Counted from the first letter of the stretch, positions 46,100-57,532 are shown. The stretch is DNA of 64,000 nucleotides from Globodera rostochiensis (GCA_018350325.1 JAEVLN010000002.1:1-64000), one strand, 5' to 3'. Translations and numbers: made by a program. Notes: generated by a model not told the origin, from the letters alone.

Positions 46100-46602
46100 T
46101 AGGGCTCAACAAAATATGCAAATGCATGTTTTTCCCTGAACTGGGAACGGTCTAAAACGCACGAAAAACATGTTTTCCGCTTGGTTTGAAGCGTTTAGAA
46201 CGTATTTCCATGTGCATATTTGTGCATATTTCGCTATTTATGTGCATATTTGCATATTTGTGCATATTTCGCTATTTATATGCATATTTTATTTGCATAT
46301 TTTGGCATTTTTGCCATTTTTATCATATTTCGCCATTTTTCAAAAATTCCTTAACAAAAATGCAATAAAAACGAAAAATATACCCCAAAAGATCGACTTT
46401 TTCAAAATTTTCAAAAAATACACCCCTAAAAATTGACTTTTTAAAAATTTTCAAAAAATACACCCCCTATAATTGACTTTTTCGTGATTTGAGGAAATTT
46501 TATATTGAATTTGGAAAAATTTATATGCATATTTTTTCATTTTTATGTGCATATTTTGCAATTTTTAGTGCATATTTTATGTGCATATTTTGTTGAGCCC
46601 TA
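46100..46602. mobile_element. Non-autonomous hAT element (503 bp)
   Basis: Ends are TAGGGCTCAACAAAATATGC and its reverse complement. An exact 8-bp target duplication CTAATGAC flanks it (46092-46099, 46603-46610). Subterminal zones are built from repeated GTGCATATTT words. There is no transposase; open frames across it are products of the repeats. Confidence 0.9.
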
Positions 46603-46739
46603 CTAATGACTATTCGATTGAAGATGCTGTGAGCTGTTCACCTTCCCCCCTCCCCTCGGATTGGTTTGTCTGCGTGTGGATGTAAGCACAGGAATTTTGC
46701 ACAAAATGAACAAATGCGAAAATCGCAAAATATGATTTT

Positions 46740-49700
46740 ATTCTTAAAGCGCGAAATATGATTTGTTTATATGAACTAAAAAGTCGTTCTTAAATTCAAA
46801 ATTTTTCGATAATAAATATTATTTTGGGGCTTTGCTCTAACTTAATGCATAATTGATTTTGCTTTTTTAAAACACGCATTGATTTTTATTTAAATTGCTA
46901 TTGTTATGCATTTTATATATTTTAAAAATTGTTAAAAAAGCATTTACTTATATCATCATAAATTGTCAAGATAAAATATCTACTTTATTAATTGGTTCAT
47001 CTTAAAAATTAAGTTGGTATAAGTAAATATTGCATCTTTAGCTTTTTGTAATTATTTTTAAATTTTTGATCTATAGAAAATACTATAACAGCAGCATGAT
47101 CTGAAATTTTTTAGGGCGAGCCGTATAGTGGCTAAGAAAAATTCATTGTTCAATAATTATTTTTAAATTTGTACAAGGTTAACAAGGTAATACAATTATT
47201 TTTAAGCAAATGTTTTTATTTATACAATTGAATACAAATTACTTCAATTAATGATGATTTTAATCAATATTGTTTTGTTTTGACATTATATTTATTTTAT
47301 TTAGCTTTGGTAAAAGATATTTTTGGAATATATTTTTTTCATAAATATTTAATTTTTACTCATTGTATGCCCGCGGTCTCACACAAGCCAACCTTTTAAT
47401 TACACATTTACACAGTGACCTGCTTTTATCCACCTTTCTAATTATAGATAGTTTAAAGATATTTCACCTTATCAAATAATCTTTTTGTATTATTTTAACT
47501 AAATCTACTTACATCACTTGCGAAGTCAACGGTTTACATATTAAAAATGGCTTTTATATGTTGTAATGAATTTTGTTTTAGAATATTTTTCATAGTAAAA
47601 TTTTTGGTGTTAATTTTTTTCGGGCTGTTGTTGGTGGCTGTGGCGATCCTTCAAGCGCACATGAGATGTATACTGATCTTTTCTGATATGAAGCTACTAT
47701 TAATATTTTGTATTTAACTTAAACCTTAAAATTTGTCACTTTTATAACGTATCCATTTAATTTATTTGATAGTTTTTCATTGACATATTTAAGTCTAACT
47801 TTTAGAGGGCTATACTTGGTTTTAATATTTTATTAAAAAACAAATGTTCGCTTCTGGCATGTCCAGTTTAAAATTTTGGGATTTTAAAGGTGCGTTTGCC
47901 GTTGAAGTCCTTTGCCGATTTTTTATTTCGTTTATTTATGCAGTTACTTGTAAATCTTCTAATTGTATAAGTATATTTACGATATAACGTTGAAAAATTT
48001 TAAATTGTATTTTAATTTGATATTATTGAAATTGTAATGTATCTGATTTACCTAGCTCCATTTTATGCGGCGGTCTAAAGGATACAGATGGAATTGTTTT
48101 ATATTTTTCTAAATTATATTTCTTTAAACCTTTTAAGTGTTTTAAATATATTAAGGTAATTATCAAATTCACATTTGTTGTTGCGACGCCGTTTATGCTT
48201 TATTTTTTACTGATATATTTGTTTCATATTTAAATGAAATACATTTCTGTTATTATATGTTTATTTTAGCGTTTTTGTATTTATGAAGAACATATTTATT
48301 AATATTGAATAGTTCTCCTGTTACTTAGTGTATATGATTTTTTGCAGAACCAAATTAATTAAACAATTTCTAATTTAAGTTAAACGCTTTTATACATATA
48401 TTCAAATTTTTCATTATCATCCGAACATTTCCATCAGCGCTTATTTCGACCTCCCGTTTTCTAAAAATAGCATTAAGATTGCAATTTCTTAAGTAAGTTT
48501 GTATCTTTTTTAAAATTTCGAAGTACATTACTCTGTCGAAAAAGCTGAAAAAGGTTAATTAGGTGATAAAATAGTTCAGAATCTTAGTTTTTATGCTTAT
48601 TTATTAACCAATTTTATTATCATTTAAATTTATTGATAAACAATATCCAAATTGTGTTAGTTTTTTAAAAGGGCTTTCTTTGGCAACGCTGTGTACTATT
48701 TTGATTTATAAAAGATTTGGTTTTATATTTTGTTTGCTGACAATTTAATTAGTTGTTTTTTGTTTACAATTTCTTATCTCCTCATAGTTTGTAATAATGC
48801 TAAATAAAATTTGGATATTTATTCAAAAAATTAAACGAAATTTTTCAAAAATTCTAGAAATCACGGAAAAGGACACGTACCCAAATAATGTACAATTCTT
48901 TAAAAAAAGTACATATGGGACCCCTGACAGGTGTGCGGGTACAATTCTAACAACGCTTTAGTGTAGAAAAATGTCTGGTTTCAATTAAATTGGGCTCGCA
49001 ATGCCCCGTAAAGCTAAAATGACTATCGACCCATCGATTTTCGTTGGGGGGGGGGGGGGGGGGGGGTCGTCTCATTCATCGCCCGCCTTCGATCTGAATG
49101 ACATTTCATTTTGAGGAAAATTCTTATCTTTCATTGAATCCATTTCCCATTCCAATTACTTCATTGAAATGCAATTAAATTAACAAATAAACCCGTTTTA
49201 AATTTAGAAATTAAAAAATGGAAATCGATCTGAGTGATTTTTTGCGAAAATATCAAAATGAAAGAACATTTCATTTTGAGGATTTCATTGAATCCATTTC
49301 CATTCCAATTCTTCAATTAATTATACTTAAAACCTTGAAAAAAAATTTTAAAATAAAACCACCATAAAATATAAGAAAAAAATGAAAAGTATAACAGACA
49401 TTAAATATTTAGTGAATATTATGTATGGAAAATATAGTAATAGTGTATATTACTTTGGTTACCACTTAATTATAACAAAATAATTCATCCATGCTGCGGA
49501 TATCCGGTGAGAAAATTTTTTCAAATTTTTAGACCAAATTTAAGAATTTTTTTTATCAGCACATAATATTCAGAATAAAATATACTGACGCAACAAAATT
49601 GTTTTTATAGTAATAACACAACATATTTAAATTACTATAAACTTGAAGATGAAATTGGCAAACAGCGGGACTCGGCTTTGGATTATATAAACCTTAACCC

Positions 49701-50090
49701 TAACTATTAAAGTATGACATTTATACGATCAATTTAATAATTTTTGACATATCTTCATAAATATTTTATTGAGAGTTTATATTGAACTTTGGAATTTAAA
49801 ATTTGAAAAAAATTGAGTAAATCAAATGTTGTGGTGTGAACGAAATAAAATTTATTGTTTAAATTAATTTATCAAATTAAATGATTTAATATGCGATTTT
49901 TCTTTATAAATTTAGCGTCTTATAACGACAAATTTTTCCAACTTTTTTATTTTAATAAGTCATTGACAACATCTGGCGTTATGATTTAAATATTTAACTT
50001 TGATTTATTTATGAGTTGCCTTCATTTGATAAATGCGGAGTTTTTCCTCTCCGCAATTGCGCTGTAACAGTTTAGGACGTGTCTTGGAAG
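46740..50090 (+). repeat. Duplicated block B, copy 2
   Basis: Partner of 7630-9450. Several frames open in copy 1 are broken here (stop in the 8764 homologue, indels in the 8191 homologue, lost acceptor GTTGCAG near 48182). A 21-G tract lies at 49046-49066. The extra stretch 48190-48830 holds no recognisable gene. Confidence 0.9.
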
Positions 50091-50376
50091 ATCATTTGCA
50101 AATTTTAATAAAAATTTAAATATCTAAAGAAAAAAAAGCTATCAAAATTGAAAGAAAGCAAATAAACAAAATAATAAAATCGAATTGTCATAAGTGAAAT
50201 GAAACCAGCTGCCACCGCGAAGGGAAAAACTTCAACCCGGAGCTAGACATTTCGTGAAACTCAATAAAAATAAAATGAACAATTTTTCAAAACTTACGAC
50301 AATATTTAAAAATCTGAAAATCATTTATAAAAACACCAAAATTCAATAAATGTCTGCTTAACTTTTTTTCATTTAG

Positions 50377-50490
50377 ACTGGTTCAATGCTCATGAGTGCA
50401 CGAATCCGGGTATGCTTGTTTATAAATTTTTGGCTTGCAAAAGAACCAGATGATATGAATTTGAATATAATTATGGCTGATTCTGAATAA
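50377..50490 (+). CDS. Putative terminal exon, 37 residues
   Basis: After acceptor TTTTTTTCATTTAG it reads TGSMLMSARIRVCLFINFWL then AKEPDDMNLNIIMADSE and TAA. The acidic end is well mixed. Another frame (DWFNAHECTNP before GTATGC) is open, so this could instead be an internal exon. Confidence 0.5.
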   Translation, partial: TGSMLMSARIRVCLFINFWLAKEPDDMNLNIIMADSE

Positions 50491-50707
50491 AGATTTTAAA
50501 CAAATTATGCTCAAACAACTCGTAAACGTTTTCTAAAAATAATAAAAAAATTAATGGACTTTAATATTATAAAAAAAAACAATTTATAACTAAAAAATAT
50601 ATAATGAGAATGAAGTAAAATTTTATGTTATTATATGAAATATTTAATTGCATTTGTGATTAGTGATTGGATACTCTATCTAAAATTAAATTGTGACGCA
50701 AACATAA

Positions 50708-50776
50708 ATGTTTGTGGGGAAAACAGCGAGCGGAAAAACTACTATTATTATAAAATCCTTTTACGATGATGAATGA
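50708..50776 (+). CDS. P-loop NTPase fragment (dynein light intermediate chain-like?)
   Basis: ATG at 50708 reads MFVGKTASGKTTIIIKSFYD then DE and TGA. GKTASGKT fits the Walker A consensus GxxxxGK[ST], and the following TTIIIKSF..DDE resembles the P-loop region of ciliary dynein-2 light intermediate chains or small GTPases. No other NTPase motif was found nearby, so it is a single exon or a fragment. The family guess is from general knowledge of the motif only. Confidence 0.38.
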   Translation: MFVGKTASGKTTIIIKSFYDDE

Positions 50777-50914
50777 TATTATAATTGTTTATTTAAAAAC
50801 ACAACAATTATTGTGTTGATTAAATTAAATACAATTAAAAAACGATAATAAAAAAATGTAATACTCAGATATTAATTAAATAAAATTCATATAAAAAATC
50901 AATGAAATATGTAA

Positions 50915-51055
50915 AATTTTATATCACCAAAAAGTCGTAGAGCCTCCCTAAAAACTCAAGATTGTCGGCCAAAGCTCGATGAGAAGAGCAGTTGCGGTTT
51001 TAGGGGATTCTGTTATGATTTGCAATTTATAATTTACATAAAATTGAATATTTAA
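50915..51055 (+). CDS. Cys-containing coding-like exon, 46 codons
   Basis: Reads SPKSRRASLKTQDCRPKLDE then KSSCGFRGFCYDLQF. The basic start and three cysteines within 18 residues suggest a small structured domain. A possible acceptor is GTCGTAG at 50940. Confidence 0.48.
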   Translation, partial: NFISPKSRRASLKTQDCRPKLDEKSSCGFRGFCYDLQFIIYIKLNI

Positions 51056-51679
51056 TTTAATTGACAAAAAAAAATTTATAATAAAACATTTTTAAATTAA
51101 TACACGGCGTGCGTCAGTTCACTTCTAATATTGATTATTACTAATAAGACTTGCTCATCTGAACAAGTAATCAAACAAGATTGATATTTGATATTTATTG
51201 TTTATTTGAAAGATTGCTTAATTAAATTAAAAAAGTAAAGCGAATTAACAAATTACATCGTATTTTAACTAAAATGCATATTGTCTAAAATGATGTATTT
51301 TAAATTTATCTATTTTAATACTTATAATATTGCTCAATTTTTATTTAATGTATAATTTAAAAAGTATTTTTGCCAGATACTAATATCTTTAAATATAATT
51401 AATATTTTAAAACCCCGAAAAGAAAATAATAAATTGAAAAATTTAACCAAGGAATCGTTCGTATATTTTGCGGGAGGCGTTTGAATTTTATGACTAACAA
51501 TCATTATTTTGTGCAATAATACTTTAATCAATTCATAGAAATTGTATTTTACATAAATTTAAATATACTTATAAATTGTTCTAACTGTTAATATATTTGT
51601 TAAAGAATTAATAAATGATTATATTGTGAGTCTTCTAGAGTGCTATAAAACAGAGGGTTTTTTTTTTATTAATTTGAGG

Positions 51680-51919
51680 TCATTTATGGTAAGTTCGGCT
51701 GCTTTTTGTACTTGGGTTTCTAACATAATCCCTCATCCATTTTAATCCAATGGAGTAGCCTGTTGATTTTAACATATTTTTTGCTCCAATAATAGCTTTA
51801 GCCTTGCTAAAACAATACAGTGCCACATATTTATTTACAGTGATGTGAACTAGGGACGGTTTGATATTTGTCCAAAAATGTAATCTTCCGTTTGATAGAA
51901 TCATTCCCCCCAACGACAA
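51680..51919 (-). CDS. Minus-strand gene, 79-codon frame, unknown protein
   Basis: Reads GMILSNGRLHFWTNIKPSLV, HITVNKYVALYCFSKAKAII and MLKSTGYSIGLKWMRDYVRN to TGA. A balanced, soluble composition over the whole length makes this one of the firmest coding frames here. The frame starts before the first ATG (51903), so an upstream exon is possible. No family is recognised. Confidence 0.6.
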   Translation of the reverse strand: MSLGGMILSNGRLHFWTNIKPSLVHITVNKYVALYCFSKAKAIIGAKNMLKSTGYSIGLKWMRDYVRNPSTKSSRTYHK

Positions 51920-52114
51920 GAGCTTTTAATATGTAGAGGCTGAAAATTTTGGTTTTTGATAAAAAAAAGCTTCTCTTTATTATATTTTACATGCTAGTTT
52001 TGAAAGGCGGCTTACGGCGTTAAATTCCTTAGTTATTGTAAAGTTTTTATAATTAATTTTTAAATAAAAATTTATTATGTTTAATAAATACTTTGATATT
52101 TAAACTAATTGTAG

Positions 52115-52240
52115 ACGTTTTTACAAATGCCTTATATTTATAGAATACTGCAGTTTTCTACGCCGATGAACGGTTCTTCTATAAAGAGATTGGCCAACCA
52201 CAAATTGAATGCATCCACGTTGATTAATTAATTTCCTTTC
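52115..52240 (+). CDS. Coding island open in several frames
   Basis: After ATACTGCAG (52150) one frame reads FYADERFFYKEIGQPQIECI-HVD-stop. A frame after ATTGTAG (52115) reads QFSTPMNGSSIKRLANHKLN. Minus frames are also open. The first is the most balanced. Probably one real exon. Confidence 0.42.
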
Positions 52241-52299
52241 TTTATTTATTGCAAATTTATTTGTACAAAAAAAATGTTCAAAAAGTAGAATAATTTATC

Positions 52300-53042
52300 C
52301 TTGACAGTAAAAATTCGATTAATAAAATATTCAAAAAAGTCTAAAAAATTATTAGATGGGGTGCGTTGATGACCAAATTACTCTAACCGTCTGACTCACT
52401 CTTTTTAGCACACTATTTCTTCAAAAAATAAAATATTCAAAAAAGTAACTAAAAAATAATTAGATGGGGTGCGTTGATGACCAAATTACTCTAACCGTCT
52501 GACTCTCTCTTTTTAGCACACTATTTCTCCAAAAAAAAAATAAAAGTAACTAAAAAATTATTAGATGGGGTGCGTTGATGACCAAATTAGTCTAACCGTC
52601 AGACTCTCTCTTTTTAGCACACTATTTCTCCAAAAAATAAAATAAAAGTAACTAAAAAATTATTAGATGGGGTGCGTTGATGACCAAATTAGTCTAAAAC
52701 CGTCAGACTCTCTCTTTTTAGCACACTATTTCTTCAAAAAATAAAATGTTCAAAAAAGTAACTAAAAAATTATTAGATGGGGTGCGTTGATGACCAAATT
52801 ACTCTAACCGTCTGACTCTCTCTTTTTAGCACACTATTTCTCCAAAAAATAAAATAAAAGTAACTAAAAAATTATTAGATGGGGTGCGTTGATGTTCAAA
52901 TTACTCTCGACGTCTGACTCTCTCTTTCTATCACACAATTTCTTCAAAAATAATTATTAGATGGGGTGCGTTGATAACCAAATTACTCTAACCGTCTGAC
53001 TCTCTCTTTTTAGCACACTATTTCTTCAAAAAATAAAATGTT
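52300..53042. repeat. Tandem array, seven units of about 82-110 bp
   Basis: Unit marker AGATGGGGTGCGTTGATG occurs at 52354, 52462, 52563, 52665, 52775, 52877 and 52959, each followed by CCGTCTGACTCTCTC-type and TTTTTAGCACACTATTTCT words. Units differ by short deletions. It sits in block copy 2 and is absent from copy 1. Confidence 0.95.
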
Positions 53043-53373
53043 TAAAAAATCATTTTGATGGAAAGAACTTCTAATTGTGAAAAACCTATTTCAATTAAAA
53101 ATGAACGTATAATCATAATTTTAAAAGTATTCAAATTTTAAACAGTTTATAATTTATTAAAAAACAATTTTAAAAAATTGTGTTTAAATAGAATAAACAT
53201 CAATAAGTAACCATTAATTAGAATTGTTAAATAACGGCCTTTGAAGGGCAGAGACGCAAAACATTAATTCTATAAATTAAAATAATTTGAAAAATTATAC
53301 ATACAGTATTAGTTAATAATTTAATAAAAAACAAATATTACAATTATGTAAAAATATAACAATGTAGAAATAA

Positions 53374-53493
53374 TTGGGAGAGCAAGCTAACAAGGCCGAG
53401 AAACATCGACTGGGAGTGGGAATTGGAGATGTCAGGTCATTTGCATTTGAAGAAAATGTTGAGTTAATGACGATAATGAAATTGAAGAATTAA
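53374..53493 (+). CDS. Intact copy of the GEQxNKAEKH exon
   Basis: Thirty-nine open codons: LGEQANKAEKHRLGVGIGDV, RSFAFEENVELMTIMKLKN, TAA. The 10643 copy shares both ends in the same frame but has a stop. This is the better candidate for a functional copy. Confidence 0.5.
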   Translation: MGEQANKAEKHRLGVGIGDVRSFAFEENVELMTIMKLKN

Positions 53494-53675
53494 CTTAAAG
53501 AGCGTAAGTGTTAAAAGTTTGTAAAAAATCGAATTGTTAATCGCAATATAAATATAAAAATTAAAAATAAGAGATTAATTTGCAGCCGAGATCAATGTTA
53601 ATTAATTAATAAAAGTTTATGAATAAAATTTTAGAGAATATTACAAGAAGGAAATTAAAAAACAACAAATAACTA

Positions 53676-53795
53676 ATGGTGATAATTAGGGCATTTTATA
53701 CTCTGCAAGGAGCGCGCAAATACGAATCAACTTATCGAGCCCAGTTTCTAAAAATTTATCACCAAAAAAATCTACAACATTATATGAAATGCTAA
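53676..53795 (+). CDS. Small frame MVIIRAFYTLQGARK...
   Basis: ATG at 53676 preceded by an in-frame stop; reads MVIIRAFYTLQGARKYESTY then RAQFLKIYHQKN and TAA. Its start aligns with VIIKAC at 10969 in the other block. Confidence 0.48.
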   Translation: MVIIRAFYTLQGARKYESTYRAQFLKIYHQKNLQHYMKC

Positions 53796-53989
53796 TCATC
53801 GAATATTTTTCAAAATCTTCCATCACAAAAAGACTTAACATTAAATATAAAATCATAATGACAAATTTAATATTGAAACATATCGGAAAAAAATTTAAAA
53901 TAATCGTAAAATATTTGGAATGTGCGCTCAATGAGTTGGAGAGAGTTTTGATTATGTTATGTTTGTGCGCGTTTATAACGAAGAATTAG
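53789..53989 (+). CDS. Open frame, 66 residues, overlaps previous stop
   Basis: ATG lies four bases before the preceding stop. Reads MLIIEYFSKSSITKRLNIKY, LKHIGKKFKIIVKYLECALN and ELERVLIMLCLCAFITKN. Lys and Ile rich; a minus frame of similar length exists. Confidence 0.4.
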   Translation: MLIIEYFSKSSITKRLNIKYKIIMTNLILKHIGKKFKIIVKYLECALNELERVLIMLCLCAFITKN

Positions 53990-54689
53990 TTAAATACATA
54001 ATTAGTGATACTTACAGGAAACCCCCCCCCCCACCTTAAATTTAGAACAAACCAGAACTGCCAGGATGCATCGAGCTCAGGATGGAAATAGGCAATTAAG
54101 TAAATAATAAGTTTCCTAATAATTCAAAAACAAAAACATTAAATCATAAAGGAATTGCTGTTGTAATTTGTAATAAAACATAAATTACGGCCTATAAAAA
54201 CATTAACTTTATTGACTTTTGCAAAAATAAAATATTTATAAATTTCTGAAAAGCTTTAAACTACAAAAGGCATATTAAACAAAAAAAACATATTATTAAT
54301 CTTCATTCAATATTGTGCAAATAAATTTAAATAGCAGCTCTTAAGGAAATTTATTTGATTTTTAGTCAGAATTTCATGTTAAAATTATTTCTTATAGAAT
54401 TTGAGTTGTAACCGTCACCCAGACAGACAAATCATTTCATCGATTTTTTCGGGAGCGGGGAGAGGGGAGAGGAGTTCACAGCAGGGATGGGAGCCGACGA
54501 CCTAAAAAAATTTCGGAAATCGGAATTCCGGGGTCTCAAAATTTTTCGGAAATCGGAAATCGGAATTCCGACCCCAAAAAAGTCGGAAATCGGAAGTCGG
54601 AAATCGGAATTTTCAAAAAAATTTCCCTGCGGCGCATAAAAATTTTGAGCAGAGTAAAAATAAATTAGAAATATATTGAAATCAATAAT

Positions 54690-55040
54690 TTAATAATCAA
54701 AATCAACAATTGGCATGTTTGATTGTAAAAAAATAAGTTTTCGAACATTGTCTCCTTTAATCCTATTTCGGAGATCAGTACAAATTTGTCCTGCTCTTGA
54801 AAACAATCTTTCACTCTCCACTGATCCGCACGGAGCGCTCATAAATTTGCGCGCGACACCACAGAGAAGAGGCCATTCCCCTTGTGATTCCTTCGTTTTC
54901 CAATAAAGGAATGGGTCCGTGCTGAATGGCTGAGGCTGCTCGGCAAGGTATTCGGCCACCTGAACAATTGCCTGTGTGCGTGGGTCCAAATTTGGTGATG
55001 TAGTCCGGCTTAAGTCAAGATTGGGCTGTATGAACGTCAT
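54690..55040 (-). pseudogene. hAT transposase C-terminal dimerisation domain
   Basis: One hundred and sixteen codons. The signature is YW and GEWPLLCGVARKFMSAPCGS followed by VESERLFSRAG, LRNRIKGDNVRKLIFLQSN, the classic hAT C-terminal dimerisation block (SxxSERxFSxAG, then LxxNxxLIFLxxN). It has no catalytic acidic triad of its own and lies directly downstream of the zinc finger remnant, so the gene cannot encode an active enzyme. Confidence 0.92.
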
Positions 55041-55147
55041 GTCTTCATCTTAATTTCAAAATAAATTAAGAATTCATTGTTATTTCACTTTGTTGGGCCT
55101 CCATAAGTGCAAAAATTCCCCCCAAATGAACAGGAGAGTCTTGCGGG

Positions 55148-55354
55148 TCAGCATTTTCTAAGCTTTCCGTGATTGGCGTCACCATTTCTCTTCAGCGAAT
55201 TTGTTCCTCTTTTGCTATCATAGTCACGCTCCCACTCACAAAATTTGCATTTTACTCGTTTTTCATCAATTTTGGCAAAATAGCACCACCAACTAGTCGC
55301 GTCAAAAGTTTTTTGCGTCATTTCACAACTAAAATAGTTAGAAATGTTGAACAC
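55148..55354 (-). pseudogene. hAT transposase N-terminal BED zinc finger
   Basis: Sixty-eight codons. ATSWWCYFAKIDEKRVKCKF then CEWERDYDSKRGTNSLKRN, with the CxxC pair (CKFC) and a downstream NHG. The first metal-binding histidine expected after SLKR is not present as read. Only about 110 bp separates it from the C-terminal remnant, where a full gene would have well over a kilobase. Confidence 0.88.
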
Positions 55355-55849
55355 GGTAAAAATATAAGCATGTTACGACATAAATTATAAGCATAGTACG
55401 ACATTTGACAAGAAATTCATCGCTTGAAAGGGAATGAAATGTTCAAAAAACTCAAACAGTCGCGTCGAAAAATGTATCAAATTTTTCCGAAAATTTCCGA
55501 CTTTTTGCTCAAAATTTCGGAAATCGGAACTCGGAATTCCGAGACATCAAAAAATTTCGGAAATCGGAAATCGGAATTCCGACCCTAAAAAAGTCGGAAA
55601 TCGGAAAGTCGGAAATCGGAATTCCGACCATCCCTGGTTCACAGCATCTTCATTCAATGGACATGGCCTCCTGCAACTTCAATCAATTTTGATTTTTGAG
55701 TTTCATTTCTTTCATTTTTCAGTAAAAGCAAATTGTCTAAAAAAATTTAAGATCTAACATACAAAACGTCAATTAAACGGTTTAGAAAAATTTAAACCGG
55801 TTAAATGAGACTAAACATAGAAGTCTACCCTGATTTCTTTTTGGTTTTG

Positions 55850-55966
55850 TTAAAGAAATCGGACAACAAATGCAAATTGATTTTGTAAAATCTTTTTTTT
55901 GCGCATCCAAAGCTCAAAATAGCCTTTTGAGCAAGTGTTTTTTGTGCGATTTGGAGCACTTTGTAG
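55850..55966 (-). CDS. Minus-strand open frame, 38 codons
   Basis: Reads LQSAPNRTKNTCSKGYFELW then MRKKKILQNQFAFVVRFL and stop. Basic; no start codon until MRKKK. Another minus frame (CSKSHKKHLLKRLF) overlaps. Confidence 0.35.
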   Translation of the reverse strand, partial: LQSAPNRTKNTCSKGYFELWMRKKKILQNQFAFVVRFL

Positions 55967-57016
55967 TCAATATTAATCAATATTTTGGGATTTTTGACAC
56001 AAAATTCCTTTGTTTTTTAACAATTTTTATTCCATAACTTGGAAATTTGTGAATTTTTCATTAAAAAACGCCATAAAACAAGATGTGCATCTTAAGGCAA
56101 ACCTTTTTTTGTTACCCAAAAATGCACTCCTAAAGCTCGATGTTTTTTAATATGTTTTTATACCAACATTAATTTAGTTTTGAAAATTATTTATTAGCTT
56201 ACAAATAATGAATAATTTTGATTCTAAACACAGTGTTTGTTGAAAATTATTTTAAAACTTAAAACTTATATTAAAAAATGGTATAACTGGCAAACGTCAT
56301 GGTAGTAAAATAGATTGTGCTGCATATGCAAACATGTTAATCAATTTAGCTGCATTACAGAGAGAAATGAAAAAGTAATTTTTTACATAAATCTATTGAT
56401 TTAATTAGAAATGTAACTGAAACCCGTCTAAAATTTTTGAAGCAAAAACATAAATGGAAATATAAATATGCTTAAACCCCTTAAGAGTTTGATCAAAAGT
56501 ATATGCCTATACAAATCAACACTGACGACAATGTTAACAGAAACTTCTTAAAAAGTTTCTTTAGATAAAAATTAAGAAAGTTAGTAAATAATACCATCAT
56601 AACATTGACCTTTACAATGCCAAGCAATTTTTGTTTTCGGTAAGAAAACTTATTTTGAAATAAAATAACTCTTAACATTGTGTTTGGAAAATAACATTTG
56701 CATAAATAAAACATTAAATATTCAATTTTCTACCCAATGGTGTTTAAACAGAAGCCTGATCATTAGCACTTCTATGTAACATGAAATTTGAACTATTATT
56801 TATTATTCTAAATATAAATATTTTGAGATTTCATCATTCAAAAAATGCAGAAAATTAGAAAGAATAATAAGAGATAAAAGCATCACTGATTTGTGAGTTC
56901 CCCTAATTTGTAAGGGAAAGAAGAGGAAATTTACATAGGACTTGATACAAAAAATAGTAACATAATAAAATTGTTATATGCATTCCAAAATATTCATTTC
57001 TTATGAATTTAATTAG

Positions 57017-57148
57017 AAAAATAAGAACGTTTTTAAACTTAGAGCCATATATTTTACTTGGGAAATCAACAGAGGAAGAACCGCCGCAAAAGCGAGTGCA
57101 TTTTGCAAGAATGGTAGATGCCGTTTGGGAATAAAATTCAAAAAATAA
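57017..57148 (+). CDS. Second copy of the CKNGRCRLGI exon
   Basis: Open for 43 codons: RAIYFTWEINRGRTAAKASA, FCKNGRCRLGIKFKK, TAA. It pairs with 12102-12251; the sequences upstream of WEINRG and downstream of RLGI differ, so only the core is shared. This is the best case in the window for a conserved peptide in duplicated DNA. Confidence 0.52.
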   Translation, partial: KNKNVFKLRAIYFTWEINRGRTAAKASAFCKNGRCRLGIKFKK

Positions 57149-57532
57149 AAAACTAAAAGTTACATCATTAATTTTATATTAATTGGTAAATTGAGAAATT
57201 TTTAAAATATTTGTTACCAAGTTAAGATGGACTAAGTAAAGCAAATTATTTTAATAATAAGTCTATTCTTTCTGCATCGTTACCATTAAAACATATACGG
57301 ACAAACAAGATAAAGTTACAACATGTTGATGATAAACAAAAAAAAACGGCACGAAATTATGCACCAACCCAATAAATAAATGAGTTCAGCGTAAGAATAA
57401 AGCCCTGTCAAATTAGAATTCTAAAGTCAGAAACAACAATTGTTGATTCCTACGGCACAGGATGAAAATTAAAAAGTCGAATATTCTGAATATTTAGCAA
57501 TGAAAGTGTTTTTATTAATATTTATTAAATAT

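Larger units (their letters stand above)
54482..55636 (-). mobile_element. hAT transposon, internally deleted (1155 bp)
   Basis: Ends CAGGGATGG...CCATCCCTG with an exact 8-bp target duplication GTTCACAG (54474-54481, 55637-55644). Both subterminal regions are arrays of CGGAAATCGGAATTCCG words. The two coding remnants inside are the two ends of a transposase gene on the minus strand; the central catalytic part is missing. The paralogous empty site is intact at 27012-27030. Confidence 0.96.

Noticed and set aside
46170..46436. Two overlapping 60-88 codon frames
   Set aside because: They are translations of the reiterated GTGCATATTT words inside a non-autonomous element.
52300..53042. CRISPR array
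   Set aside because: Units are tandem repeats with drifting AT linkers, not identical repeats with unique equal-length spacers, and the DNA is eukaryotic.
54715..54906. Plus-strand open frames across the hAT element (also 55169-55390 and 55434-55757)
   Set aside because: They lie antisense to the recognised transposase domains or are made of the subterminal CGGAAATCGG words.
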